Below are positions 56,403 through 64,000 of a stretch of 64,000 nt of DNA, piece by piece; the first letter of the stretch is position 1, and every line of letters begins with the position of its first letter. Position numbers and translations under genes: made by a program. The DNA is from Alphaproteobacteria bacterium (GTDB taxonomy: Bacteria; Bacteroidota; Bacteroidia; Bacteroidales; FEN-979), in assembly GCA_009928665.1 (NCBI GenBank), contig SACF01000012.1, positions 1-64,000 of the forward strand. Reading direction: 5' to 3'. The notes below the pieces were generated by a model. That model ran no database searches, was not told the origin of the DNA, and saw nothing but the letters and a program-made list of their open reading frames with translations.

Positions 56403-56453
56403 ATCTGTTAATAACTTGATGCCGGAAATTCCGGTTGAAGACCTTTATATTAA

Positions 56454-56461
56454 TAATTTTG
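56454..56461 (+). promoter_or_regulatory. -7 box TAATTTTG for the peroxiredoxin
   Basis: TAATTTTG matches TAnnTTTG, 43 bases before the ATG. No exact -33. Confidence 0.45.
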
Positions 56462-56504
56462 AATCCGCAGACTTGCGTTCACAGGGTTATTCAAATATCG
56501 GAAT

Positions 56505-56969
56505 ATGAGAAATTTAAAGATAGGTGATCGTGCCCCCGATTTTACTTTCAGGGACCAATCTGGGAATAGCATCTCATTAAAAGATTTAAAAGGCAAAAAG
56601 GTAATTCTCTATTTTTATCCCAGGGATTTGACTCCCGGGTGTACCGCTGAAGCGTGTAACCTGAGAGATAATTATCAACTTCTGACCGCAAAAGGCTTTT
56701 TTATCATCGGGGTTAGTGCCGACGACGAAATCTCACACCAAAAATTTTCTGAAAAAAATGCATTACCTTTCATACTGATTCCCGATAAAACAAAAAATAT
56801 CATCAGGGATTATGGAGCGTGGGGTGAAAAAAAACTTTACGGGAAAACTTATGAAGGTATTCTTCGGATGACTTATATACTAAACGAAGAAGGTTTTATC
56901 GAGCATATTTTTTCGAAAGTCGACACAAAAAATCACACTGCCCAGATCCTGAAGGAACTGGATTATTAA
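56505..56969 (+). CDS. bcp: Peroxiredoxin, Bcp type
   Basis: 154 residues. A thioredoxin-fold AhpC/TSA protein with peroxidatic Cys46 in TPGCTAEAC and a resolving Cys51 five residues on, the arrangement of Bcp/Prx[17 protein letters not shown] is also typical. It reduces hydroperoxides with thioredoxin as donor. It is upstream of recA but 82 bases away, so separate transcription is likely. Confidence 0.93.
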   Translation: MRNLKIGDRAPDFTFRDQSGNSISLKDLKGKKVILYFYPRDLTPGCTAEACNLRDNYQLLTAKGFFIIGVSADDEISHQKFSEKNALPFILIPDKTKNIIRDYGAWGEKKLYGKTYEGILRMTYILNEEGFIEHIFSKVDTKNHTAQILKELDY

Positions 56970-57037
56970 CCGGGGAGTTAACAAACCCCAATGTGGGTCG
57001 TCAGATTTCGTGACCGTGAAACTTCATGACCCTAAAA

Positions 57038-57044
57038 AAGGAGG
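57038..57044 (+). promoter_or_regulatory. Strong Shine-Dalgarno sequence of recA
   Basis: AAGGAGG at 57038-57044 sits 7 bases before ATG 57052. Bacteroidota genes usually lack such sequences, and I see no other as strong in this window. It fixes the recA start at 57052, against an in-frame start at 57010. Confidence 0.75.
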
Positions 57045-57051
57045 AAAACTT

Positions 57052-58053
57052 ATGGCTACAGAAGTAAACAAGGAAAAGGAAAAAGCTTTGCAACTGACCC
57101 TTGACAAGCTTGAAAAAACTTATGGAAAAGGAACCATAATGCGGCTTGGCGATCACGCAATTGAAGCCGTTGACGTAATTCCTACCGGCTCCATCGGACT
57201 GGATGCAGCATTAGGGATCGGCGGATTTCCCAAAGGAAGGGTCATAGAGATCTTTGGCCCCGAATCATCCGGGAAAACAACGCTGGCTCTCCATGCCATC
57301 GCGGAATCACAAAAGCGCGGAGGAATTGCGGCATTTATCGATGCCGAACATGCATTCGACCGGTTCTATGCCGGGAAACTGGGCGTGGACGTGGAAAACC
57401 TACTGGTGTCGCAACCTGATCATGGGGAACAGGCGCTGGAGATTACAGAAAACCTGATCCGTTCCGGCGCTATCGACATCATTGTCATCGATTCGGTTGC
57501 CGCACTTACACCGAAAAGTGAAATCGAGGGAGAAATGGGCGACTCAAAAATGGGCCTTCAGGCCCGACTGATGTCACAGGCCCTGAGAAAGCTTACAGCC
57601 ACCATCAGTAAAACCGCAACATGCTGTATCTTTATCAACCAGTTACGCGAGAAGATCGGTGTCATGTTCGGTAACCCTGAGACAACAACCGGCGGTAACG
57701 CGCTTAAATTTTACGCCTCAGTAAGGATCGATATCCGGCGACAAACCCAGTTAAAGGAAGGAGAGGAAATTATCGGCAACCATGTTAAAGTTAAAGTTGT
57801 GAAAAATAAAGTGGCGCCTCCCTTCCGTAAAGCAGAATTTGATATCATCTTCGGCGAAGGAATTTCGAGGGGTTATGAGATTATTGACCTCGCCACTGAA
57901 ATGAATATTATAAAGAAAAGCGGTTCCTGGTTCAGTTATGGCGATACCAAACTGGGACAGGGTAGGGATGCCGTAAAAAAGATCATCCAGGACAATCCTG
58001 AGCTTGCCGATGAACTTGAGAAAAAAATCAAAGAAACTATTAATTCACAGTGA
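57052..58053 (+). CDS. recA: Recombinase RecA
   Basis: 333 residues from ATG 57052. Walker [10 protein letters not shown], Walker B-type [12 protein letters not shown], the RecA signature ALKFYASVR, and loop segments [12 protein letters not shown] and [28 protein letters not shown] (about residues 194-222) are all present. It forms filaments for homologous recombination and SOS. The start is marked by a strong Shine-Dalgarno. The downstream TPR lipoprotein begins 8 bases after the stop. Confidence 0.97.
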   Translation: MATEVNKEKEKALQLTLDKLEKTYGKGTIMRLGDHAIEAVDVIPTGSIGLDAALGIGGFPKGRVIEIFGPESSGKTTLALHAIAESQKRGGIAAFIDAEHAFDRFYAGKLGVDVENLLVSQPDHGEQALEITENLIRSGAIDIIVIDSVAALTPKSEIEGEMGDSKMGLQARLMSQALRKLTATISKTATCCIFINQLREKIGVMFGNPETTTGGNALKFYASVRIDIRRQTQLKEGEEIIGNHVKVKVVKNKVAPPFRKAEFDIIFGEGISRGYEIIDLATEMNIIKKSGSWFSYGDTKLGQGRDAVKKIIQDNPELADELEKKIKETINSQ

Positions 58054-58060
58054 TCCTCTG

Positions 58061-59083
58061 ATGAAAAAAATCATTTTCGGTTTTCTGGCGATTTGGTGGA
58101 TGCTGGCTTCGTGTGACCGTGCAGCCGAAAAAAATCAGGCCCGCGATGCCGGCGATACCATCAAATCGAGGATCTCACATCTTACGGAAAAGATCCGAGA
58201 AGACGCCTCCAATGCGGAACTCTATAACACGAGAGCGCAATACTATATTTTCGACAAGCAACTTGACCTGGCGCTCAGGGATGTCAATAAAGCAATATCC
58301 ATCGATTCCAGGAAGGGTGAATATTATATCACACTCTCTGATACCTACATGGTAATGGGGCAACCCGATAACAGCCGCGACGCCCTTCTCAGAGCCAGGG
58401 AACTGGAACCGGGAAACACTAAGGCTTTGTTGAAATTGGCAAAATTGTATCTGATTGTCAAGGATTATAAAGACTGTTATGCCACGGTCAATGAGTTGTT
58501 AACACTTGATCATAATAATGCTCAGGCACATTATACCCGGGCTATCGGACTGCTCGAACAGGGCGACACAAACCGTGCAGTGGGCGACCTTCTGAAAGCA
58601 GCCGATAAAAATCAGGAATTCTACGAAGCATATATCGAACTGGGTGAACTTTTTTCGATTTGTAAAGACAGAGTTGCCGAAACCTACCTGAGAAATGCGC
58701 TCAACCTGCGGCCTGATAGCAAAGAAGCGCTCTACATGCTTGGTATGTTTTACCAGGAAACGGGTCAATACGAAAAAGCCGTTTCGATCTATACAAATTT
58801 GGCCAGGATTGACACTTCTTTCCGGGATGCTCCTTACAACATTGGTTACATATATCTGGTTTACCTGAAGGACTTTAAAAGATCAATCCGTTTCTTTGAT
58901 GAAGCCCTGAATAAGGACTCCATGTATTACCAGGCTTACTATAACAGGGGATACGCGTATGAACTTTCCGGTGATTATGCTCATGCCAGGGAGGATTATA
59001 AACAAGCCCTGAAAATTCTGGTAAACTACGATAAAGCAGTAGAAGGACTTAACAGGCTTGACAAGTTAGAGATCAGGAAGTGA
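58061..59083 (+). CDS. TPR lipoprotein
   Basis: 340 residues from ATG 58061. A lipoprotein signal ends in lipobox LASC. The mature protein is made of about eight TPR units (for example ALRDVNKAISIDSRKGEYYI, ALLKLAKLYLIVKDYKDCYA, AYYNRGYAYELSGDYAHAREDYKQAL quoted by position about residues 295-320). It is likely anchored in the inner leaflet of the outer membrane or the inner membrane facing the periplasm. The frame is open from 58004, inside recA, and that part is rejected. Its 3' end overlaps the convergent Hpt gene by 11 bases. Binding partner unknown. Confidence 0.87.
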   Translation: MKKIIFGFLAIWWMLASCDRAAEKNQARDAGDTIKSRISHLTEKIREDASNAELYNTRAQYYIFDKQLDLALRDVNKAISIDSRKGEYYITLSDTYMVMGQPDNSRDALLRARELEPGNTKALLKLAKLYLIVKDYKDCYATVNELLTLDHNNAQAHYTRAIGLLEQGDTNRAVGDLLKAADKNQEFYEAYIELGELFSICKDRVAETYLRNALNLRPDSKEALYMLGMFYQETGQYEKAVSIYTNLARIDTSFRDAPYNIGYIYLVYLKDFKRSIRFFDEALNKDSMYYQAYYNRGYAYELSGDYAHAREDYKQALKILVNYDKAVEGLNRLDKLEIRK

Positions 59084-59417
59084 GTTCTTTCCGGATAACC
59101 TTCAGTTCCTCAAGCAATTTGGCGGTGTTTTCAACCAGATCCTGGTAAAGGATATCGAGTCCGGCTGTCTCTTTGTTTTTCGCTGCTTCATCCAGCCTCC
59201 GGGAAAGATCTATGGTGACCGGATCCATGAAATTTGCAACGACCCCTTTCAAACTGTGTGCGTTAAATTTCAACTGAACGAAATCCTGTTCCTTCACGTT
59301 TTTTGAAAGCTTTTCAAAACGTTCATCGTACTCAGAAAAGAAGATGTCAATAATCTCAATAATAATTTCTTTGTCGAAATATTGGAAATTTTCATTGAAT
59401 TTCTTCCGGTCTATCAT
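59073..59417 (-). CDS. Histidine phosphotransfer (Hpt) domain protein
   Basis: 114 residues from ATG 59417, a single four-helix Hpt domain. The phospho-acceptor is His54 in FNAHSLKGVVANF, the H-x-x-K-G motif of the family. A -7 box is 16 bases upstream. The frame runs to 59537 but the added 40 residues are low-complexity and hydrophobic and overlap the DUF5063 gene. It is a stand-alone relay protein; a hybrid kinase such as the one at 7569-10484 could be its donor, but that is only a guess. Confidence 0.88.
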   Translation of the reverse strand: MIDRKKFNENFQYFDKEIIIEIIDIFFSEYDERFEKLSKNVKEQDFVQLKFNAHSLKGVVANFMDPVTIDLSRRLDEAAKNKETAGLDILYQDLVENTAKLLEELKVIRKELTS

Positions 59418-59432
59418 AGTGGATATTTTATA

Positions 59433-59440
59433 CAAATATA
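59433..59440 (-). promoter_or_regulatory. -7 box TATATTTG for the Hpt gene
   Basis: Minus-strand TATATTTG, 16 bases before ATG 59417. Confidence 0.45.
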
Positions 59441-59475
59441 TTAAAGTAAAGACATTTTTAAATACTACTGTGAAA

Positions 59476-60024
59476 TTAAAATTCGTATATATTGTCAGTT
59501 GATACATAAAGAATATTGTGAATAGCCGCCTGAGCAATCAGTAAACGATACCCGAAACGGTTCTCAAATAACTTCCTGCACTCCCTGACCGCATTTTCTT
59601 TATGAGCCTTCCGGGGTTTCTGATAAAGCAGTATAAAATCGCGAAGGTCCTGGTAAACATCCGTGAAACACTCTGCCAGACTTGCCTTTATCGGGTCATG
59701 ATGGCTGTTTTCACGAAGATCGACATACGAAAATGAGTCATTTTCCCCGAATTTCCTGTACAGTTCGTTAAACATTGTTTCCCATTCTTCCTCGGTGACA
59801 AAATGTTCGGTTGCCTCTTCATCCGACGATTCTGTATCAGGGAGCAGAACCGCCTTGAGATAGATCATGGGTGCTATCTTCTGTAAAAACGAAAACAATT
59901 CGTTCCGGGTATACTGCTGGCTCTTTTCAAGCGATAAACAGTACTCATTGGCCACGGTGAGAAAATCCAGAACATGCCTGGAATAAACCGGTTCATCATT
60001 CCCGGATTGTTGCTCTTCATTCAT
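59476..60024 (-). CDS. DUF5063 domain protein
   Basis: 182 residues, alpha-helical, without signal peptide or TM segments. The pattern FLTVANEYCLSLEKS near the start, FLQKIAPMIYLKAVLLP, DLRENSHHDPIKASLAECFTDVYQDLRDF (about 112-140) and a C-terminal LFENRFGYRLLIAQAAIHNILY match the DUF5063 family of Bacteroidota. Function is unknown; orthologs are often near DNA-metabolism genes. A -7 box lies at 60041-60048. Confidence 0.85.
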   Translation of the reverse strand: MNEEQQSGNDEPVYSRHVLDFLTVANEYCLSLEKSQQYTRNELFSFLQKIAPMIYLKAVLLPDTESSDEEATEHFVTEEEWETMFNELYRKFGENDSFSYVDLRENSHHDPIKASLAECFTDVYQDLRDFILLYQKPRKAHKENAVRECRKLFENRFGYRLLIAQAAIHNILYVSTDNIYEF

Positions 60025-60040
60025 GGATCATTTTTTATCG

Positions 60041-60048
60041 CAAATATA
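60041..60048 (-). promoter_or_regulatory. -7 box TATATTTG for the DUF5063 gene
   Basis: Minus-strand TATATTTG, 16 bases before ATG 60024. Confidence 0.45.
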
Positions 60049-60059
60049 TGAAACGACAA

Positions 60060-62030
60060 TCAGTTTCCAAGTGTTTCCTCATACGGAGCCCCGGGAACAA
60101 AATCATAATACTGGATTTCCGGGACCGAGCTGAACAAATATTGAAATCTGCTCAGATTTCCCGCCGGTGAAGGATAAATGGTGGCAGAAATCTGGAAAGG
60201 AGGAAAAACAAGGTTATCATTTTTTATGAGAACGCCCAGCCCGATTCCACTGAAAAAAGGCTCTTGAAAAAGATATTCGTGTTTCTGCGCGACCAACCCG
60301 ATCTGAAAATTCGCCGTCAGAGCAAAGTTAAAACCATAAAAGTTCCATGGCGTGAAGGCGACAAGGATCGCTCTCGAATAAAACATTTCAGTTCCGTAAA
60401 AATCATCGTAGTAATCGACCTTGTTGATCCTGAAATCCAGGTTCGCATCATATGCATCCAGATTGTTGGATCGCAGATTGATCCCGGTCCTGTAATCTGA
60501 ATTCAGATAGGCACGGAATTTAAACCGTTTATCGGGAGATTTGTATAACGGGGTAAAATATCTTAGATTCACCTTAAAAACAGCGTCTTCAAAGGAAGTC
60601 CGATTTAAAAAACCACCGAATTTCAAATATCCTTCGAGAAAACCAAAATTCCGAAAATAATTACCCGCAGATAACCGGACACCTGAATAAAATCGTAAAT
60701 AGTAATCGGTGTGATCGAGACCTGCCGTAATTTGAACAAGGGCACCATATGGTAAATTCTCGACTTTCCCGAATTTTGAAACATATTCTGTCAGATAGTA
60801 GTTATTGCTGGAAAAAGAAACTGAAGTCAGAAATTGTTTCTGGTTGTAATAGGCTCGGTTGGAATCGATTGTCACCAATGGCCGGGAGGTAAACTGTTTC
60901 AGGTAGATTCCTGCAGTAACGATGATCCGCTGATTGTTTTTAAGGTTTTTTAATGGAAATGCTTTGCCAAACCATGCCCCCTGTTGGTTGTAAAATGATA
61001 TGATATCTGTGCTGTCGGTCAATTCATAAATATCTTTTACAAATGCAGCGTTTAAACCTCCACCCCATTTAGTCTGGTTCGTTAGAAACGAACGGTTCAG
61101 CCCTACTATGAAATTTCTTCCACCCTCGTCTCCGGCAGTATACTCTATTATTCCATCAATGAAGCTTCCACCGATATTTGAATACTTGTAGGATAAACCG
61201 CTGATTAAAAAAAACGGGGCACGATACAGATCTGCTGAAGTATTGACGGTCAGTCTATCACCCAGTCCCAGGAAATTGGCATCATAAAGTCGAACGGTGA
61301 TCCTTTCTACAGTCACCCCGGGAATATCAATCCCGATCGACCAGACATCTTTGGCGATGACTGTGACATCCACACTGTCAGACACTATCCCGGTTCCTTT
61401 AAGCAGGATCCGGGCATCATCGATATAATCAAGATCCTTCAGAATACGTTGATTCTCGGCGATCTCAGCGGGATTGATCCGATCGCCTTTCTTAAATAAC
61501 AGATTCCGTTTTATGACAAATTTTCGGGTGTTCATGTGCACATTGTTAAGGGCTCTGCCTGCCCCGGATGTTGACACCCGTAATGTGTCAAATATAGATG
61601 TCCCGAAAGGTGAAAGAATCACGATCCGGATATTCCGGATTATTTTACCTTTAAATGATTCAAAATCAGTGGTGCTTTTAATCACCTGTTCATTCCGGAG
61701 CGGATTCACAGGTTGCGGTTCCACGAATGCAAGGGGATAAAGTAGCCGGGTTATTTTCTTGCGTGATAGCTTTTTATACAGGGTGTCATAAAATGTTCTG
61801 GACCTTAATTGCGCAAGTGAATCATTTGAAAACATTTGCTGATTTGTGACCAGAAAAAAAGTGTCGCCGGGAATTTCAACGACCAGTGATTTTGTAAGAA
61901 AATAGGTGCCCTTTCTTATTTTAATGGTGTCGGATTGCTCAACCTGAACATCCGGCATTGGATCGCGATCCTGGACATCGGCATGGACTCCGAAAAGGAT
62001 CAGCAGTGTCTGTATGAACGAAAGTATCAC
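60060..62030 (-). CDS. Outer-membrane protein with POTRA-like domain and beta barrel (BamA/TamA-like)
   Basis: 656 residues. A signal peptide (about 1-18) is followed by a region (about 35-125) rich in short beta strands, a POTRA-like domain (about 130-230; FKGKIIRNIRIVILSPFGTSIFDTL, RNLLFKKGDRINPAEIAENQRIL by position, LKDLDYIDDARILL) and then a barrel of aromatic strands (about 245-656) with BamA-like DANFLGLGDRL. It is the likely product of a BamA-superfamily gene, but it has only about one clear POTRA unit and does not end in an aromatic residue, so its role (insertion, lipid transfer or other) is not settled. It starts 2 bases after the phosphohexomutase stop. Confidence 0.8.
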   Translation of the reverse strand: MILSFIQTLLILFGVHADVQDRDPMPDVQVEQSDTIKIRKGTYFLTKSLVVEIPGDTFFLVTNQQMFSNDSLAQLRSRTFYDTLYKKLSRKKITRLLYPLAFVEPQPVNPLRNEQVIKSTTDFESFKGKIIRNIRIVILSPFGTSIFDTLRVSTSGAGRALNNVHMNTRKFVIKRNLLFKKGDRINPAEIAENQRILKDLDYIDDARILLKGTGIVSDSVDVTVIAKDVWSIGIDIPGVTVERITVRLYDANFLGLGDRLTVNTSADLYRAPFFLISGLSYKYSNIGGSFIDGIIEYTAGDEGGRNFIVGLNRSFLTNQTKWGGGLNAAFVKDIYELTDSTDIISFYNQQGAWFGKAFPLKNLKNNQRIIVTAGIYLKQFTSRPLVTIDSNRAYYNQKQFLTSVSFSSNNYYLTEYVSKFGKVENLPYGALVQITAGLDHTDYYLRFYSGVRLSAGNYFRNFGFLEGYLKFGGFLNRTSFEDAVFKVNLRYFTPLYKSPDKRFKFRAYLNSDYRTGINLRSNNLDAYDANLDFRINKVDYYDDFYGTEMFYSRAILVAFTPWNFYGFNFALTANFQIGLVAQKHEYLFQEPFFSGIGLGVLIKNDNLVFPPFQISATIYPSPAGNLSRFQYLFSSVPEIQYYDFVPGAPYEETLGN

Positions 62031-62032
62031 AT

Positions 62033-63772
62033 CTATTTAAGATTCAGAGCGGTAATGATTCCGCTGATCTTGCGGTCAAGCCGTTCTTCAGTGATTTCGA
62101 ATTCCCCGGATGACTGAAGATTTTGCCTTACACCAAAATAGAATTTAATCTTGGGTTCAGTTCCCGATGGACGCATGCTGATGATACTTCCATCCTCCAG
62201 AATAAATTGAAGAACATTGGAAATGGGCAGATCTATCTTTTTGGTGGTTCCCTTTAAGATATCCCTTTCGATAAGCTCCTGGTAATCCTTTATGCAGACA
62301 ACCTTTGAATTATTGATCGTGTCAGGAGGATGATTTCGGTAATCAAACATCATCCGCTGGATCTCCTCGGCACCCGTTTTTCCCTTTTTTGTCACCGAGA
62401 GCAGGGTCTCTTTATAAAAGCCGAATACAAGATAGATCTCCTGCAACAGATCAAAAAGGGTCTTGCCCCGATCAGCCATCCACGCTGCAGCTTCTGCTAT
62501 CATGGCACAGGAACTTACGGCGTCCTTATCACGGACAAAATCCCCGATCAGGTACCCGTAACTCTCCTCACCCCCGATGATGAAGATCTGATCAGTCTCA
62601 TGCTTTCGGATGACATCGGCAATGAATTTGAACCCCGTCAGACTTTCAAAATAATCAACACCGAACTTCCGCGCAATTTCTGAGAGTAACCGGGTGGTCA
62701 CGATGGTAGAGACAATGTACTCCCTACCCGTCAACTTTTTTCTTTCACTCCACCGGGTCAGTATGTAGTAAAATAACAGGGCAGCCGTTTGATTTCCATT
62801 AAGGAGGATCATTTTCCCCCGGTTGTTTCGAATTGCAATCCCCACCCGGTCAGCATCCGGGTCAGTAGACATGACAAGATCAGCTTGTAATTCCTCTGCC
62901 AGATGAATACCCATGTTCAGCGCTTCATGCTCCTCAGGATTGGGCGAATGGACTGTCGGAAAATTGCCGTCGGCAGTGGCTTGTTCGCTGACGATAGTAA
63001 CATTTTCAAACCCGAATCGCTTCAAAATCTCAGGAACCAGGGTACGGCCGCACCCGTGTAAAGGGGTATAAACGATCTTCAGGTTTTTGTTTCGTTGAAT
63101 CGCATCCGGCGAAAGTGATAACGCGGCAATTTGATCCAGGTACAGACAGTCTATCTCTGACCCGATGGGGATTACCAGCTCCGGATTTCCTTTCCAGAGA
63201 ACATCTTCGACGGAAGTGATCATTTTAACCTCTCTGATTACATTCTCGTCATGGGGAGCGATCATCTGCGCTCCATCGTCCCAATAGGCTTTGTATCCGT
63301 TATATTCTTTCGGGTTGTGAGAAGCTGTTATCATAACACCACTCTGGCACCCGAAATGTCTGATCGCAAATGACAATTCCGGAGTCGGGCGAAGCCCTTC
63401 GAAAAGGTAAACCCGAAACCCGTTGGCAGAAAATACCTGGGCGACGATTTCTGCGAAAAAACTGCTGTTGTTCCTGCTGTCATGTGCAACGACCACGCTT
63501 ACAGGCTGAATCAATGGAAACATCCGCTTCAGATAATTGGCCAGCCCTTGTGTAGCCATCCCGACGGTGTATTTATTCATCCTGTTCGTGCCGGCTCCCA
63601 TGATTCCACGCAATCCACCGGTTCCGAATTCCAGATCCCGGTAAAAAGAATCGATCAGCTCAGATGGATTGGATGCCATCATCGAAGCAACTGCTTGTCG
63701 GGTTTCCTCGTCGAAATTTTCAGACAGCCATCCCTGGGCCCGTCTTGTGATTTCAGCATCAGTATTAATCAT
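62033..63772 (-). CDS. Phospho-sugar mutase (phosphoglucomutase/phosphomannomutase)
   Basis: 579 residues, the longer PgcA-like subfamily. Motifs are intact: catalytic Ser in MITASHNPKEYNGYKAYW (about 143-150), metal loop TDPDADRVGIA (about 305-315), sugar-binding GGEESYGYLIGD and phosphate loop RPSGTEPKIKFYF near the C-terminus. It interconverts glucose-1- and glucose-6-phosphate (or mannose analogues). It stands between the rmlD end and the POTRA-like gene, and could feed nucleotide-sugar synthesis such as dTDP-rhamnose from the upstream gene. Confidence 0.95.
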   Translation of the reverse strand: MINTDAEITRRAQGWLSENFDEETRQAVASMMASNPSELIDSFYRDLEFGTGGLRGIMGAGTNRMNKYTVGMATQGLANYLKRMFPLIQPVSVVVAHDSRNNSSFFAEIVAQVFSANGFRVYLFEGLRPTPELSFAIRHFGCQSGVMITASHNPKEYNGYKAYWDDGAQMIAPHDENVIREVKMITSVEDVLWKGNPELVIPIGSEIDCLYLDQIAALSLSPDAIQRNKNLKIVYTPLHGCGRTLVPEILKRFGFENVTIVSEQATADGNFPTVHSPNPEEHEALNMGIHLAEELQADLVMSTDPDADRVGIAIRNNRGKMILLNGNQTAALLFYYILTRWSERKKLTGREYIVSTIVTTRLLSEIARKFGVDYFESLTGFKFIADVIRKHETDQIFIIGGEESYGYLIGDFVRDKDAVSSCAMIAEAAAWMADRGKTLFDLLQEIYLVFGFYKETLLSVTKKGKTGAEEIQRMMFDYRNHPPDTINNSKVVCIKDYQELIERDILKGTTKKIDLPISNVLQFILEDGSIISMRPSGTEPKIKFYFGVRQNLQSSGEFEITEERLDRKISGIITALNLK

Positions 63773-63799
63773 AATTTTATTAACGATTTTCGGTGTTCA

Positions 63800-64000
63800 T
63801 TATTCCTGATTCATCAGCCGGTCAAGGCACACTTTTAAACTGTTGCGCCAGTATGGAATCTCAATCTGCAGCCTGTTTTTTATCTTTGTTTTATTCAGAA
63901 CACTGTAAAAAGGACGCACAGCCGGCCGCGGAAAATCTTTGGTTTCAATCGCGTTGAGGGTACATTCGATTCCCGTCAGTTCAATGATGGCATGCGCAAA
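63800..64000 (-). CDS. rfbD: dTDP-4-dehydrorhamnose reductase, C-terminal part (runs off the window)
   Basis: The last 66 residues of a minus-strand gene, ending at TAA 63800-63802 and open to the window edge. RPAVRPFYSVLNKTKI and IEIPYWRNSLKVCLDRL match the C-terminus of RmlD/RfbD, which reduces dTDP-4-dehydrorhamnose to dTDP-L-rhamnose. The Rossmann domain and catalytic YxxxK lie outside. It is 28 bases upstream of the phosphohexomutase and may share its transcript. The symbol rests on the C-terminal match only. Confidence 0.75.
   Translation of the reverse strand, partial: FAHAIIELTGIECTLNAIETKDFPRPAVRPFYSVLNKTKIKNRLQIEIPYWRNSLKVCLDRLMNQE

Overview
The window is a stretch of a Bacteroidota chromosome, most likely from an anaerobic, uncultivated or little-studied Bacteroidales-like lineage. 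Several independent signs agree: a short 287-residue RpoD, a secreted protein ending in a type IX secretion (CHU_C / gliding-motility) domain, DUF4342, DUF5063, DUF5916 and head-GIN/DUF4097 proteins, repeated Bacteroidota-type -7 boxes (TAnnTTTG) upstream of genes, and almost no Shine-Dalgarno sequences apart from recA. A HydG H-cluster maturase and large multiheme cytochromes point to anaerobic redox metabolism. No phage, insertion sequence, CRISPR array or rRNA operon is visible. The only decayed DNA lies between the tRNA-Gly end and the first gene.

Layout. 1-480: 3' end of a tRNA-Gly, its terminator and degraded coding remnants. 518-2255: a small membrane protein and a lipoprotein receptor of the branched-chain amino acid type. 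2409-7551: a five-gene operon (outer-membrane barrel, LolA-like protein, two MacB/FtsX-type permeases, ABC ATPase). 7569-10484: a hybrid histidine kinase with two sensory modules. 10567-17183: the most unusual block, a four-gene minus-strand cluster with a membrane cytochrome b-like protein, a fusion of a 4Fe-4S/FAD/NAD(P) oxidoreductase to a 20-heme cytochrome, a 16-heme cytochrome and an outer-membrane barrel, with an NrfJ-like lipoprotein divergent from it. I infer a trans-envelope electron conduit. 18028-25218: a DUF5916 barrel, macro-domain protein, inositol monophosphatase, MtaB, an EamA transporter and carbamate kinase. 25234-28897: HydG in an apparent operon with two TM1266-type putative regulators flanking a sensor kinase. 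28948-32942: an EamA transporter and an ECF sigma / anti-sigma / adhesin-like operon. 32992-38471: LigA and a three-gene glycosyl transfer operon. 38527-45625: Usp, an HD protein, Rpe, RpoD, Pnp, RpsO, an SDR and DUF4342. 45610-54364: AroE, ComA, a TPR protein, GlmM-type mutase, RecR, a YwqK-like protein and ClpB. 54622-64000: a T9SS cargo protein, Nth, Bcp, RecA, a TPR lipoprotein, an Hpt protein, DUF5063, a POTRA-like outer-membrane protein, a phosphohexomutase and the end of RmlD.

Most of the window is ordinary core genome (DNA repair, translation, RNA decay, cell-wall precursors) in short co-directional operons, often with 4-20 bp overlaps. The parts most worth further study are the cytochrome cluster at 10567-18020 with its neighbouring sensor kinase, and the HydG-regulator-kinase-regulator operon at 25234-28897. 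Many genes have in-frame upstream extensions that look spurious. I chose starts by signal peptides, lipoboxes, family N-termini and -7 boxes, and each entry says so.
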